A DNA stretch of 64,000 nt from JALZUE01 sp051251725 (GTDB lineage: Bacteria; Pseudomonadota; Gammaproteobacteria; Enterobacterales; Alteromonadaceae): NCBI GenBank assembly GCA_051251725.1, contig JBPOFN010000006.1:75589-139588 (forward strand), in the 5' to 3' direction. Position numbers and translations under genes: made by a program. This document shows positions 17,306 through 26,898 of the stretch, one piece after another. The stretch's first letter is position 1. The number at the start of each line of letters is the position of its first letter. A model generated the notes under the pieces. It saw nothing but the letters and a program-made list of their open reading frames with translations, did no database searches and was not told where the DNA came from.

Positions 17306-18124
17306 TTAATTAAATATATTTTGTGAAAGGATAACGCTAGACACTTGCTTTGCTTGTGCTTTCGTTCCTTGCTGGTTGTAATGAACATCACCAGACTTTA
17401 TCCACCATTGAGCATGGTTAGGCTTAGTAAGTTGGTATAAATCATTGATCTGTACTTCTGGGAAGTCTTTCAAGACCTCAAAAGCTGCCATGTTGTATTT
17501 GATGGCATCACCTGCAATTCGCCCTTTTTCACCTTCAGGTACAGGGGTTGTGGTGGCAAAAATTAATGTTGCTTGTGGTGCTAATTTTTTAAGATAAACG
17601 ACAATATGACGAAGATTGGTTTTATAATCTTCAGTTGAAGCAACTAGTTGGCCATTCGTTTTATCAAGTTTTCCAGCTTTAACGTATTTAAGATCATGAA
17701 GACCAACATTAAAATGAATAACATCCCAGTTAAATGTCCAGTGATCTTGCAACTCAACATTTTGCATAACCGAAAGCATTTTCTCCATCTTTTGAATAAA
17801 TCCACCAGAATCAGAACCATTACGAAATAGGCGATAAACATTGGCTTTATTATCTAAATTTTCTCGGACCTGCTCAGTATAGTGAATAGAAATTGAATCC
17901 CCATAGAGCAATACATTAGGCTTAGATGGATTATTTTGAATAAATTTAAACTCGGGTCTGCGACTAAATTTTTCACCAACTAATTTTTCCCAAGCTTCTT
18001 TAGCTGTTCTATTTTCAACTTTAGCTGCTTCTGCTGTAGTAACTTCATTTGTATCGACTTCAGTCGTATGAGTACAAGAACTCGTGAATAACAAGCTAAC
18101 AAGTATAATAAGTATTTTTGTCAT
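17306..18124 (-). CDS. SGNH/GDSL-type hydrolase lipoprotein
   Basis: About 272 residues starting from the ATG at 18124, chosen because it begins a clean lipoprotein signal (MTKILIILVSLLFTSSC, Cys17) with AGAAAG upstream; a longer frame 51 bases upstream would spoil the signal. SGNH motifs are present: LLYGDSISI (nucleophile Ser), HFNVGLHDL, and the late DVHYNQQG block with Asp-x-His. Such enzymes in polysaccharide loci are usually carbohydrate esterases removing acetyl groups, and native fucoidans are often acetylated, which fits. It sits between a sulfatase and GH29 in the same operon. The acetyl-esterase role is inference. Confidence 0.82.
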   Translation of the reverse strand: MTKILIILVSLLFTSSCTHTTEVDTNEVTTAEAAKVENRTAKEAWEKLVGEKFSRRPEFKFIQNNPSKPNVLLYGDSISIHYTEQVRENLDNKANVYRLFRNGSDSGGFIQKMEKMLSVMQNVELQDHWTFNWDVIHFNVGLHDLKYVKAGKLDKTNGQLVASTEDYKTNLRHIVVYLKKLAPQATLIFATTTPVPEGEKGRIAGDAIKYNMAAFEVLKDFPEVQINDLYQLTKPNHAQWWIKSGDVHYNQQGTKAQAKQVSSVILSQNIFN

Positions 18125-18207
18125 AACATTTTTCTTTCTGGTTAATGGCGGCAAACTAAATAAAAAAACTCGCATTGATAAATAACTTCCAATGCGAGCG
18201 CGAAAAA

Positions 18208-19710
18208 CTACGCTTTATCTTTGGTATTTTTCTTGTCTTTGTGGTTCAAAGTTTTTACTTTATTTCCTTTTTTAGCACGACTAGCCGAAATTGCATTGGC
18301 TCTAGGTTGCTCAGGTAAGGTCGCTTTCCATGCAAGTGCTAATGCTTTCATTGCCTTAACAAGCTCCGGATGCAATTCTGAAACATCCATTGTTTCATTA
18401 CGATCTAACATAACATTGTATAATTCAACGCCATTATTATGTTGATGAACAAAGAGTTTCCACGCACCTTCACGTACCGCAAGCATAGGTTGTTTACCGG
18501 TATCTTTACCGTAGCGCCATTCCCAAAACATCGGTTTTTCACGTTGACTGGTGCCACCTTTTAGTAATGGCAAAACACTTTGTCCATCCGACTTGTAGTC
18601 TTTAGGTAATGTAGCACCCGCCGCTTCAGCGAAAGTAGGTAATAAATCAACCGCCGTTACGATCGACTGAGTATCCGTTCGGCCAGCAGGTACAACAGCA
18701 GGCCATCTCACTAAAAATGGCACACGTAAACCACCTTCATAAGTATCACGTTTGCCACCGCGAAGTCCGCCAGCAGAGCCGGTACTATAATATTTACCGT
18801 ATGGGAAAGAGCCTTGCATAATGCCTAATTTACCATCACCATGTCTTTTTTCCTTTTCTGTTCCGGTATGCTCAGGGCCATTATCACTAGAGAAAACCAC
18901 TAAGGTATTTTCTGTTAGTTTTAAATCATCTAAAGCTTTTAATACTTTACCAATACGTTGATCGGCGCCATCTACCACAGCAGCATAAACACGATCTTGT
19001 TCATTTAAATGTTGGTATTTTGCCAATGATTCTTCACTTGGATCATGCGGCGTATGTGTTTCATGGATCCATAAATTGATGAAAAATGGCACGTCTTTAT
19101 TTCGCCCCATAAAATCAATAGCATCATCATAAAGTCTTGCAAATGTTGTTTGCGCCCCGTTACCATTAAACACTTTAGCTTCATCGTAACCATATTCTAC
19201 TGGTTGTGGAGCTCCACCATTATTTCCCATATGCCACTTGCCAAAATGAGCGGTTTTATAACCCGCTGATTTCATTACTTTAGCCATATTGACTTCTTCT
19301 GGGTCTAACCAATCAGCCATTGAGAAATTTTGATGATGACCAAAGCCAGATAAATGACGATGGATACTCGTTCTTGAAGGATATAAGCCTGTCATAGCCG
19401 CCGCACGGCTTGGCGAGCAAACAGGGTTGGATACTGAAAACTGGTAAAACTCTGAGCCCTCATCAGCTAATCTATCAATGTTCGGGGTACGGATATCTGG
19501 GTGACCATGTTTGCTAATATCGCCCCAGCCAAAATCATCCGCAAAAATAAAAATAATGTTTGGCTTGCTCGGCAACACCTTCGCAACTTTTGACACTTTT
19601 GTTGCGGTGGTGTGCTCGGTGAAATTATCTTTAGCAAGCGTATGCACACTGATTAACGATAAAATCGCTACTGACAAAGTGGTTATCATTTTTTTTCTAA
19701 ATAAGTTCAT
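18208..19710 (-). CDS. S1-type sulfatase, C-S-P-S-R
   Basis: A 500-residue exported sulfatase, first gene of the operon with SGNH hydrolase, GH29 and GH141-like enzyme. The signal peptide ends near TLAK (residue 27). FADDFGWGD supplies the N-terminal metal aspartates (Asp58, Asp59). The formylglycine site is Cys98-Ser-Pro-Ser-Arg102, the canonical motif. FSSDNGPEHTG is the C-terminal metal block and LRGGKRDTYEGGLRVPF the substrate-side loop. The C-terminus is lysine-rich. It should desulfate fucan fragments so that the fucosidases of this operon can act; position specificity is unknown. Confidence 0.94.
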   Translation of the reverse strand: MNLFRKKMITTLSVAILSLISVHTLAKDNFTEHTTATKVSKVAKVLPSKPNIIFIFADDFGWGDISKHGHPDIRTPNIDRLADEGSEFYQFSVSNPVCSPSRAAAMTGLYPSRTSIHRHLSGFGHHQNFSMADWLDPEEVNMAKVMKSAGYKTAHFGKWHMGNNGGAPQPVEYGYDEAKVFNGNGAQTTFARLYDDAIDFMGRNKDVPFFINLWIHETHTPHDPSEESLAKYQHLNEQDRVYAAVVDGADQRIGKVLKALDDLKLTENTLVVFSSDNGPEHTGTEKEKRHGDGKLGIMQGSFPYGKYYSTGSAGGLRGGKRDTYEGGLRVPFLVRWPAVVPAGRTDTQSIVTAVDLLPTFAEAAGATLPKDYKSDGQSVLPLLKGGTSQREKPMFWEWRYGKDTGKQPMLAVREGAWKLFVHQHNNGVELYNVMLDRNETMDVSELHPELVKAMKALALAWKATLPEQPRANAISASRAKKGNKVKTLNHKDKKNTKDKA

Positions 19711-20379
19711 TAATAAATCCTTCAGAACATATGTAATTGAATCAGCTTTAATTTGATAAAACTCAAATACCGTTATGTACTTTTAAATGCAAAACCATTC
19801 GAATGTAGCCAATATAATCGATAAAAAGCCAATTGACAATGTATTGTTGCATGTAATATACCATCAAGATAACTTTAAATAACATGTGAATAATTAAACT
19901 TTACCAAACTTTACACTGACACAATTAAAGCTAGATAAACCAATATAAATAGCCTCTACTCAGCTATTACCGCATTCATATAGTGCATATTCTTCGGACA
20001 ATAAACGCAGTGCATTTGCATATAAAAATACATTGATATATATTGTGAAAATATCTAAAAGCAAGCAACATATCCTAGAATTAATATGCTAAAAAATTTG
20101 ATGTTAATCCGGTGTTAATGCTTGCAAGTTCAGTGCTATCTGTCGATGTGCGTACGGTAGCTAATGGTCTGGTTAAACTACTTGTGGGTCACTATCAATA
20201 ATTATCAAGTGCTGTTAGCTGGAAAGTGGCTGAGGGTTTCATTAGTTTTTTTTCGCCAGCCGCAGATAAGAGCCATGCGACCGATACTTTTACAATTTAA
20301 AGACCAAACGTCATACAAACTAACATAGTTAACGGATTTAAAATCACGTGTAAATAAGCGTTAAGGAATAGAAATAAAA
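19711..20379. other. Divergent AT-rich intergenic region
   Basis: About 670 bases between the leftward sulfatase operon and the rightward Sel1-repeat gene. It must hold both promoters. I see no gene, no convincing operator and no terminator in it. Confidence 0.5.
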
Positions 20380-21975
20380 ATGAAAATAATGACTCAATTT
20401 AAGCACGTTGCAACATTTGGTGCCATCATGGCATCTACGTTCCTCATGCCATTAAATACCGCTATAGCCTCAACTGTATTTGAAGCCGACGCTTTTTATC
20501 AACAACAAAACTATGAACAAGCTCTGCAAGCTTATTTGGCCGCAGCTGAAACAGGTAGCCCCTATGCTTATTATCAATTAGGGACGCTTTATTATAAAGG
20601 GCAAGGGACAAAAGCAAGCAAACTCAGTGCTTTGATCTGGTTTTCTCTCGCTGCTGAATACCAATTCAATGACTCGGAAAATATCGTCAAGCAACTGCTC
20701 GAAAATTTAGATAATAAAAGTAAGGCTGATATTGATTTATTGGTTAAGAATTTTAAGAAAAAATATGGCAAACAACAGGTTGAAAAAAAATATCTCCCCG
20801 AATTGATTACTGCTAATCTGACTAAAAAAGTTAATTTTGGTGGCGAGGGGGAAAATGTTAATGATACTAGCGCCAGTGATGAATTATTTGGTATAAAAGG
20901 CACTGACAAATTATCGGATAAACATTTTGATGATTTTTCCGATTTTGGTTCAACTGAAGATCCTTTTGATGATGCATTTGCAAACCCTTTTGATGAAGAA
21001 GAAGACGAAAACGGTAATGTTATCGATGAAATTGGCGATATCCAAGGTGCAGAACTTCAAAAAATAAACCCGCTCGATTTCCCATTTTTAGCATTAATTG
21101 ATTATGAAGTATCTTCAGATGGCTCAATAAGAAATATCACAAATGAATATAGTAAGGGCCGCTTTGGCAATGTAAAAACAGCCATATATGAGTACTCACT
21201 CTATAATTTACCAAAACCAACATTTGACGGTAAACGCATTAACTTTTTCAATCGCGGTTATCTTGGTATTGCTCGCTTAGAAATTGGTGAAATACGCGAA
21301 CGACATAAAGATTTATATGATTGGGTAAGACGTAATGATAAAAAACTTAAAAATGACAACACCAGCAATAGTAACTATAAACGAGCGATGTTATTAACCT
21401 ATTATCCTTGGTTCCCTCAAGAAGATGGGTTAGCAGTATCGTTATTTAAAAAACTCGCTGAAGAAGGTCACGTCAATTCACAATATGAATATGGTATGTA
21501 CTTATATCGTGAACAAATTGATCCGGCACAAGCGATTAAGTTACTTTCTTTAGCTAGTCAATTTGGTTTAACAAAAGCTCAGTATGCCTTAGCAAGAATT
21601 TTACAAGAGAGCCCATGGGTAGTTAGTGATGAAAAAAAGGCCATTTTTTGGTATGAAAAAGCCGCTAACAAAGCGCATCATAATGCGTTTTTAAGATTAG
21701 CCGAATTAAAACTACTTGCCAATGATGAAAGCTTACGTAATCAAGCTAGAGCAATTGATATCTTAAAAAACATTGAACAAGCTCAAAGTGACAATCCTGA
21801 ATATCATTACCTTGTAGCAATATCACACCTTAAAGATGAATTCAGAGACTTTACCAAAGTTGTTCGACATTTACGTTTAGCCATAGCTCGTGGTCATACA
21901 CTTAATTGGGACGTATCAAAATGGGAAGAGCAACTAGCCCAATGGACCACAGGTGTCGTTACCATTAGCGATTAA
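20380..21975 (+). CDS. Exported Sel1/TPR-repeat protein with TonB-like middle part
   Basis: A 531-residue protein with a signal peptide ending near AIAS (residue 31). Residues about 35-85 form Sel1-type repeats (YEQALQAYLAAAETGS, YAYYQLGTLYYKGQGT). A very acidic stretch follows (about 170-225, FDDFSDFGSTEDPFDDAF and EEEDENGN). Residues about 235-305 (LIDYEVSSDGSIRN, FNRGYLGIARLEIGE) recall TonB C-terminal or energy-transducer-linked domains, and residues about 340-440 return to Sel1 repeats (AEEGHVNSQYEYGMYLY, KAIFWYEKAANKAHH). Such proteins bind partners rather than catalyse. No functional link to the fucan genes is visible; it begins a set of five accessory genes between the carbohydrate operons. 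Confidence 0.8.
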   Translation: MKIMTQFKHVATFGAIMASTFLMPLNTAIASTVFEADAFYQQQNYEQALQAYLAAAETGSPYAYYQLGTLYYKGQGTKASKLSALIWFSLAAEYQFNDSENIVKQLLENLDNKSKADIDLLVKNFKKKYGKQQVEKKYLPELITANLTKKVNFGGEGENVNDTSASDELFGIKGTDKLSDKHFDDFSDFGSTEDPFDDAFANPFDEEEDENGNVIDEIGDIQGAELQKINPLDFPFLALIDYEVSSDGSIRNITNEYSKGRFGNVKTAIYEYSLYNLPKPTFDGKRINFFNRGYLGIARLEIGEIRERHKDLYDWVRRNDKKLKNDNTSNSNYKRAMLLTYYPWFPQEDGLAVSLFKKLAEEGHVNSQYEYGMYLYREQIDPAQAIKLLSLASQFGLTKAQYALARILQESPWVVSDEKKAIFWYEKAANKAHHNAFLRLAELKLLANDESLRNQARAIDILKNIEQAQSDNPEYHYLVAISHLKDEFRDFTKVVRHLRLAIARGHTLNWDVSKWEEQLAQWTTGVVTISD

Positions 21976-22116
21976 TTAACTTAAATTTTCTCAAGTAATC
22001 TCTAACAGTCATGTTAGTTATTGCTTGAGTATTTAACCGTGAAGGTTCAATAACTCCTAGTATAAATTTGATGGTATATGCTAAATTAAGTATAACTTTT
22101 CAAGGATTAGCCGCCA

Positions 22117-23076
22117 TTGGTTATTTTTTCCAAAAGTATACGCTGCAAATTCACTATATATATAACAAGCTTAATGCTTGGCATATCTTTTAACGTAGCT
22201 GCTAATGTACCGATAACGGTAAAAGTTGCATTCCATAAAGACGTAAATTTTTACCCTCAAAATATCTTAAAGAAACAAAAAAAGGCTGTTGAATTTACCG
22301 CTGCCGACATGAAATATTTGAGCCGAAACGTTATCAGCTTGATTATCTTTGTTCAAGCACTGGACAGAGCTGGGTTAACAGTAAATTTTGAATTTATTCC
22401 TAGCTCGAACCCAGAAAGAAGTCTTGCATTGGTTCAAAGTGGCGCCGCATTACTTTCCATAAAAACCCTTAGTGAAGATCACACGCCAGTAAACACGTTA
22501 AAAAGCTCTCCTCTACTTGACTCAGCACACAGTTTAAGTGGTATATACGGGTTAAAATCAAACCATGCCCTGATGAAAGTAAAGTCTGTCCAAGAATTAA
22601 AAAAATTTAGTGCTGTAATACATCATGCTTGGCCAAGTGAACTTAAATTTCTAGAAGAGCTAGAACTACCTAAACTAGAATTATCTAATAGTAGAGCCAG
22701 TCTATTTAAACAAATTGCTTTTCGAAAAATTGACTTTACTATATTGAATATTTCAAATGATCAATCTACGGATTTTATACGACGATACCAAAACATAACA
22801 CTTGTGCCCGTACCTGGCTTGCTAGTTATAAAAAGTGATAAATATCAATTTGTTATTGCTAAACATCATCCCGATAGTCAAAGAGTTTTTCAAGCACTTG
22901 AAAAAGGGCTTGGCATCATGCGGGAGCAAGGATTAATAAAACAATACTTTCAGCAACTAATCCCTCTTAGATCTGACTTACCCAACTGGAAAATACTAAA
23001 TCAGGCTGAAGTTGACAAGAAAGTCAGTTCGAAAAATCTAGTCGTACCGACAGGTGACAAAGATTTAAAGAAATAA
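22117..23076 (+). CDS. Periplasmic substrate-binding-protein-like (SBP_bac_3 type)
   Basis: A 319-residue exported protein. The start is a TTG at 22117, preceded by AAGGA about ten bases upstream; it gives a full signal peptide (KFTIYITSLMLGISFNVAA). The remainder has the pattern of extracellular solute-binding proteins of family 3: an early VKVAFHKD strand, a mid LVQSGAALLSI, a domain-crossing IHHAWPSELKFLEELELP and a final FQALEKGLGIMREQGLIKQYFQQL helix. Stand-alone members in Alteromonadales are often sensory or of unknown function, and no transporter permease is nearby. The gene is separated from the Sel1-repeat gene by 141 bases on the same strand. Confidence 0.75.
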   Translation: MVIFSKSIRCKFTIYITSLMLGISFNVAANVPITVKVAFHKDVNFYPQNILKKQKKAVEFTAADMKYLSRNVISLIIFVQALDRAGLTVNFEFIPSSNPERSLALVQSGAALLSIKTLSEDHTPVNTLKSSPLLDSAHSLSGIYGLKSNHALMKVKSVQELKKFSAVIHHAWPSELKFLEELELPKLELSNSRASLFKQIAFRKIDFTILNISNDQSTDFIRRYQNITLVPVPGLLVIKSDKYQFVIAKHHPDSQRVFQALEKGLGIMREQGLIKQYFQQLIPLRSDLPNWKILNQAEVDKKVSSKNLVVPTGDKDLKK

Positions 23077-23099
23077 CACCAAAAAGTTCCATAAACTAT

Positions 23100-23143
23100 G
23101 GTCTGTTGACCATTGCGTAAAATAATACAAAGGTCAACAGACC
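23100..23143. repeat. Inverted repeat between convergent genes
   Basis: Perfect 12-bp arms (GGTCTGTTGACC and complement) with a 20-base loop between the stops of two convergent genes. A T-run does not directly follow the stem on either strand, so a terminator role is likely by position but not canonical. Confidence 0.55.
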
Positions 23144-23156
23144 TTAAAAAAACAGG

Positions 23157-23717
23157 TTAATTTACACCACACAGGTACCAATTAGTTTGACTATCCCAAA
23201 ACTCTGCGCCGACTTTTAATAATATATCTTTTGCCCGCGGTGGTTTTTTTAAATATGGTTGCCATCTTTGCAAGTTTTCGTTGGTTGAGAACCAACCAGT
23301 AGTTCTTAACTTTAAATATTTTTGATCTTGGGATAGTGATAAAATAACAGCTTGAACTTGGGCTTTCGCATTGAATATTCCACTTACTGCATTTTGATCA
23401 ACCACACTATAACTTACCTTTACATTATCCCGACAGGCTTGCTGATTTAACAAAGGTGATTTTTTTTGCTTAGCTTTATCTTGGCTAATTAACGTGCTCT
23501 TTCGATTAGTAAATTGATCAATAGATGGTTGTGTTAAATTTTGCTCTTTAATCGGGATTGACGGTGCTATAAATTGTTCCATGTCGCGAACAGTAATAGG
23601 CTCTGGAGTATATTCTTTTATTTTAAATGAAGGAGAACTTTCAACTGGCTTTTCTTGTGTGGTCTGGCAGCCCATAAATAAAAAAACAGCAAAAAAAGGA
23701 TAATAAAGCTTGATGAT
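23157..23717 (-). CDS. Hypothetical lipoprotein, apparent ATC start
   Basis: The first ATG in this frame (23675) gives MGCQTTQ, which cuts a lipoprotein signal in half. Reading upstream in the same frame gives IIKLYYPFFAVFLFMGC, a complete lipoprotein signal with lipobox FMGC. No ATG, GTG, TTG or CTG is available, but AAAGGA lies eight bases before an in-frame ATC-ATC pair (23717), ideal spacing for initiation. I therefore place the start at ATC, giving about 186 residues; a sequencing error or a mutated start codon is the alternative. The mature part is polar, and its C-terminal half (about 95 residues) is globular with two Cys that could pair. I recognise no family. Confidence 0.6.
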   Translation of the reverse strand: MIKLYYPFFAVFLFMGCQTTQEKPVESSPSFKIKEYTPEPITVRDMEQFIAPSIPIKEQNLTQPSIDQFTNRKSTLISQDKAKQKKSPLLNQQACRDNVKVSYSVVDQNAVSGIFNAKAQVQAVILSLSQDQKYLKLRTTGWFSTNENLQRWQPYLKKPPRAKDILLKVGAEFWDSQTNWYLCGVN

Positions 23718-23851
23718 AGTGAAAGTCCTTTAAAATATTATGACAAATTAAGCGGCAAAAGATTGTTGGTTAAAATTAGCACCGCAGGAGTAAAGCAAAC
23801 TTTTTGTCGTGCTTGAGTGGCTGGTTTATTTTAGTTGCAACTGATTAGCAA

Positions 23852-24340
23852 CTATTGCCCCTGAAGATAAGGCCTGTTTCCTTCATATTCAGTAAGATTA
23901 TAATAATAGTCTCGTGCATTCAAAGGTACGTCATCGCACTTACCTTTTAGGCTTGCTCTTGCTTCACTACCATCCTTTAACTTCTGTGGTTGAGGTACCT
24001 TAAAGGTATAAGTGCAAGTATATTCTGAAGTGAAGCGCTTACCCTCGGTATCTTCATAAAAGAAAATTGATAGCGTCAGCATAGGGTTAGGATCAGTTCT
24101 TGAGTATTTTAAATATACTGTAAATCGGAATTCGTTTGCCTCAAAGTGACGCTTCTGAATGATTCTTTTAGAAATCACATTGGTAATCAAAACATCATCA
24201 ACATCACTTCTATATTGAATTTCATTTTGTTTGATTTTATCAAATTCTGATAAACCTATATTGGGCACTGATGCACGGACAAAAAAAGGTAAAATTCCCA
24301 ATAGAAGAATTCCGCATAATAAGCCCAGTATCTTAGTCAA
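23852..24340 (-). CDS. Hypothetical exported or membrane-anchored protein, TTG start
   Basis: I start this gene at TTG 24340 because AGGAGG lies four bases before it and the product then opens with TKILGLLCGILLLGILPFFV, a clean signal peptide or single membrane anchor. A longer frame from 24490 overlaps the upstream gene and reads through non-signal sequence. The product is about 162 residues. The mature part has alternating strands (EFRFTVYLKYS, LTLSIFFYED, YTCTYTFKVPQ) and a tail DARDYYYNLTEYEGN-like segment, suggesting a small beta-sandwich. No family recognised. It lies 58 bases downstream of a DUF695 gene on the same strand and is probably co-transcribed with it. Confidence 0.6.
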   Translation of the reverse strand: MTKILGLLCGILLLGILPFFVRASVPNIGLSEFDKIKQNEIQYRSDVDDVLITNVISKRIIQKRHFEANEFRFTVYLKYSRTDPNPMLTLSIFFYEDTEGKRFTSEYTCTYTFKVPQPQKLKDGSEARASLKGKCDDVPLNARDYYYNLTEYEGNRPYLQGQ

Positions 24341-24398
24341 TGCTCCTCCTGAGAAACATATAGCGCTCTGTAACCGGAAAGGTACTGTGAGGCTTTTG

Positions 24399-24929
24399 TT
24401 AGTTATTTTGCTCAAGTGACAAGCCATAATGTTTGATGATCTGTTCTGACGGATATAAAAAACCTTTATATCCAAGCCATTGCGGATCATGCCTTACATT
24501 AGAATATGTAGAGCAACCTATACATGATTCTAAATAGAATTTAGTTATAACCCTTTCTGCTTCCATTTTATCTTGTACATAAATGTAATGTAGTTGCTCA
24601 CTTTGATATGTAAATGTACCAACATATTTTGCTCGTAACTTAGAATTTACATATTTTACTAAGCGCTCTTGTAGGATATTCAGTTTATCAATTTGAGGTT
24701 GTGCTGGAAGCCCCTCACTACTTTTACCATCAAATTTTACACCTGTAATTAGTACAAATGGAAAATCAGCTAAAGGCGCAATTTTATTTATTTCTAAATC
24801 AACTCTCGTAGAGCTAGGACCATTTTCTTGTCCTGATAAGTAAGACCACCATTGCTCCTTTGCCAATGAAGAGGTTGAATGTATCAAACTAATTAATAAT
24901 GTTGAGATAACAGTAATGCTACGCATCAT
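24399..24929 (-). CDS. Exported DUF695-domain protein
   Basis: A 176-residue exported protein; signal peptide ends at SSLAK (residue 24). The rest follows the DUF695 pattern: WWSYLSGQENGPSSTRVDLE, a strand-Pro-x-x-Pro block (IAPLADFPFVLITGVKF), the QIDKLNILQERLVKYV helix, and AKYVGTFTYQSEQLHYIYV. DUF695 has no firmly established activity. Two adjacent ATG codons (24929 and 24926) follow AGGAG closely; the second is a little better spaced. It is first of a two-gene unit with the downstream small exported protein. No link to carbohydrate use is evident. Confidence 0.75.
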   Translation of the reverse strand: MMRSITVISTLLISLIHSTSSLAKEQWWSYLSGQENGPSSTRVDLEINKIAPLADFPFVLITGVKFDGKSSEGLPAQPQIDKLNILQERLVKYVNSKLRAKYVGTFTYQSEQLHYIYVQDKMEAERVITKFYLESCIGCSTYSNVRHDPQWLGYKGFLYPSEQIIKHYGLSLEQNN

Positions 24930-25260
24930 ACTCCTAACAGCTTACCAAACGAGCGAAAGTCCTGCTTTACACCCGCAATTACTCGTTAAACTTTAAATAA
25001 TCAACTTAACCTACGGATAAACTCCACAATATAAATAAATTAACTTAATTTTTGAAATAATGATTTATAAACGAATGGTAAGCGCACACTTTTTCTAATA
25101 AAGCGTGAAAATTACCTAAACATATCCTTAAAATTACGAGTAAATCACGACCGATTTAAGCAAAAATTTTAAGGGTTTTATATCTTATCAGTGGTAGCAA
25201 TAAGATTAAATTTTGTTCGTAAACGTCCAATAAACTAACAGCTGCTACAGACGGATAACG
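24930..25260. other. Intergenic spacer
   Basis: About 330 AT-rich bases between the DUF695 gene start and the stop of a sulfatase gene on the same strand. It must contain the promoter of the DUF695 unit. No gene, repeat or clear terminator was recognised. Confidence 0.5.
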
Positions 25261-26778
25261 TTAACCTTTATTTCCATTTAAAATAGACGCTGGTGGTAAG
25301 GGAACATTATTATCCTTTCGCCAATGCGTTAACTTAGCTAACATCCTTTGCGTTAATTTTGGGTTAATCGTTGACAACTCCTTTGATTCAGACGGGTCGT
25401 TATCAATCTCATACAATTCAACTTTTCCAGAAAGCAGGAATTGGATCAATTTATAAGGGCCCTCGCGCATGGCCGAAACTGGTTCATGCTTATAAGCACT
25501 ATTAATATGCCAATAAATAGGTTTTTCTTGATACGGTTTATTAAATAACAAAGGCACAAAGCTTTGCCCGTCAATATCGCCTTTATACTCTGATATATTA
25601 GCAAGCTCTAAAAAGCTTGGAAAATAATCAAGTACCGAGATGACATTAGCAACTCGTTTTGCTGATACCTTATTTTGCCAATTAATAAAGGCTGGCACCT
25701 TTACCCCACCTTCATAAATGCTGCCTTTATAACCTCTAAACCGATGATCAACCGTTTGTTTAGAGTTAAAGCCATTATCAGAGGTGAAAATAATAATAGT
25801 ATTTTCACGTAAACCACTGGTGTTAAGAAAGTCAGTGATTCGACCAATATTATCATCAACAGATTCAATTAAGGTACCATATGCTGCAAGCTCATCTAGT
25901 TCTTTAGCGTTTTTACCCGTCAGATTCTCATTTTGTTTGTTTTGATATTTTTCTAATAAGGCTTTATTCCTTGGAATACTTGGTCTGTGTGGTGCGTAAT
26001 AATGTAAGTTGATAAAGAATGGTTTATCTTTATGCTCTTGCATAAAACCAATGGCATCATCTGTCAGTCTATCGGTTAACCATTCATCATCCTTTTTATC
26101 TGTGATAAATGGGTTTTTAAAGGGTGCGATATAACCACCACTTTTTGAGTCATACCCCTCTTTATAGCCTCTCGCTGGATCCCCCCACCACGTGCCCCCA
26201 ACATTCAGGTCAAAACCCCGTTTTTCTGGGTAATAAGCGGAATATTGAGTTTTGTGGGCGTCAAGCCAAGAAAGATCACCATTTTTGGGCTGTTTTGATT
26301 TTTTATTAAAAGGGTAATTCACTTCTATTTGTGGATATGGACCAACTACGTGCCACTTGCCTAAATGAGCTAGTTTATAGCCCGCTTTATGTAAAGGTTC
26401 AGAATAAAATGCATGTTCAAGTTGCACCGTGCCGCGTGAGAAAATACTGGTTTTATTATTCCCTTTTTCTAACACAGGAACACCATACACTTGCGTTTTA
26501 AATGACTGTTTTCCTGTTAATAACGCAGCACGTGCTGGTGAACATGTTGGGTAAGAATAAGCATTATCAAAAATACGGCCATTGTTAGCTAGCTTATCTA
26601 TATTTGGTGTTTCAACCCAAGTAGAGCCGTTATAGCTAACATCCCCCCAACCTAAGTCATCAGCTAAAATAAAAACAATGTTCGGCTGCTTAACCTCATC
26701 TGCTCGGGCATAAATTGACACGGTTAGCGTTGAGACGCCTAGCATAGCGGTGGCCATTAAAAGAAACATGACTTTCAT
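25261..26778 (-). CDS. S1-type sulfatase, C-S-P-A-R
   Basis: A 505-residue exported sulfatase; signal peptide ends near YARA (residue 26). ILADDLGWGD gives the N-terminal metal aspartates (Asp40, Asp41). The formylglycine site is Cys79-Ser-Pro-Ala-Arg83. FTSDNGFNSK supplies the C-terminal metal site and GSIYEGGVKVPAF the loop near the substrate. The large insertion around residues 110-200 (YYPEKRGFDLNVGGTWWGD) is typical of carbohydrate sulfatases of the arylsulfatase A type. It lies 120 bases downstream of a GH97 gene on the same strand, so the pair is probably one transcript running away from the divergent promoter region near 29 kb. Confidence 0.94.
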   Translation of the reverse strand: MKVMFLLMATAMLGVSTLTVSIYARADEVKQPNIVFILADDLGWGDVSYNGSTWVETPNIDKLANNGRIFDNAYSYPTCSPARAALLTGKQSFKTQVYGVPVLEKGNNKTSIFSRGTVQLEHAFYSEPLHKAGYKLAHLGKWHVVGPYPQIEVNYPFNKKSKQPKNGDLSWLDAHKTQYSAYYPEKRGFDLNVGGTWWGDPARGYKEGYDSKSGGYIAPFKNPFITDKKDDEWLTDRLTDDAIGFMQEHKDKPFFINLHYYAPHRPSIPRNKALLEKYQNKQNENLTGKNAKELDELAAYGTLIESVDDNIGRITDFLNTSGLRENTIIIFTSDNGFNSKQTVDHRFRGYKGSIYEGGVKVPAFINWQNKVSAKRVANVISVLDYFPSFLELANISEYKGDIDGQSFVPLLFNKPYQEKPIYWHINSAYKHEPVSAMREGPYKLIQFLLSGKVELYEIDNDPSESKELSTINPKLTQRMLAKLTHWRKDNNVPLPPASILNGNKG

Positions 26779-26898
26779 TATTTAACTCATCTGTGTTGTT
26801 GTCATTCAATGACAAAAAATTTAATGATTTATAGCTAACGTGTTTAGTTCTGGTACTTGTTATTAACCAAGAATGCGCCACTATTATCTAAAAGCGGA

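Noticed and set aside
23100..23143. Classic rho-independent terminator
   Set aside because: The stem is perfect but no T-run directly follows it on either strand; kept only as an inverted repeat.
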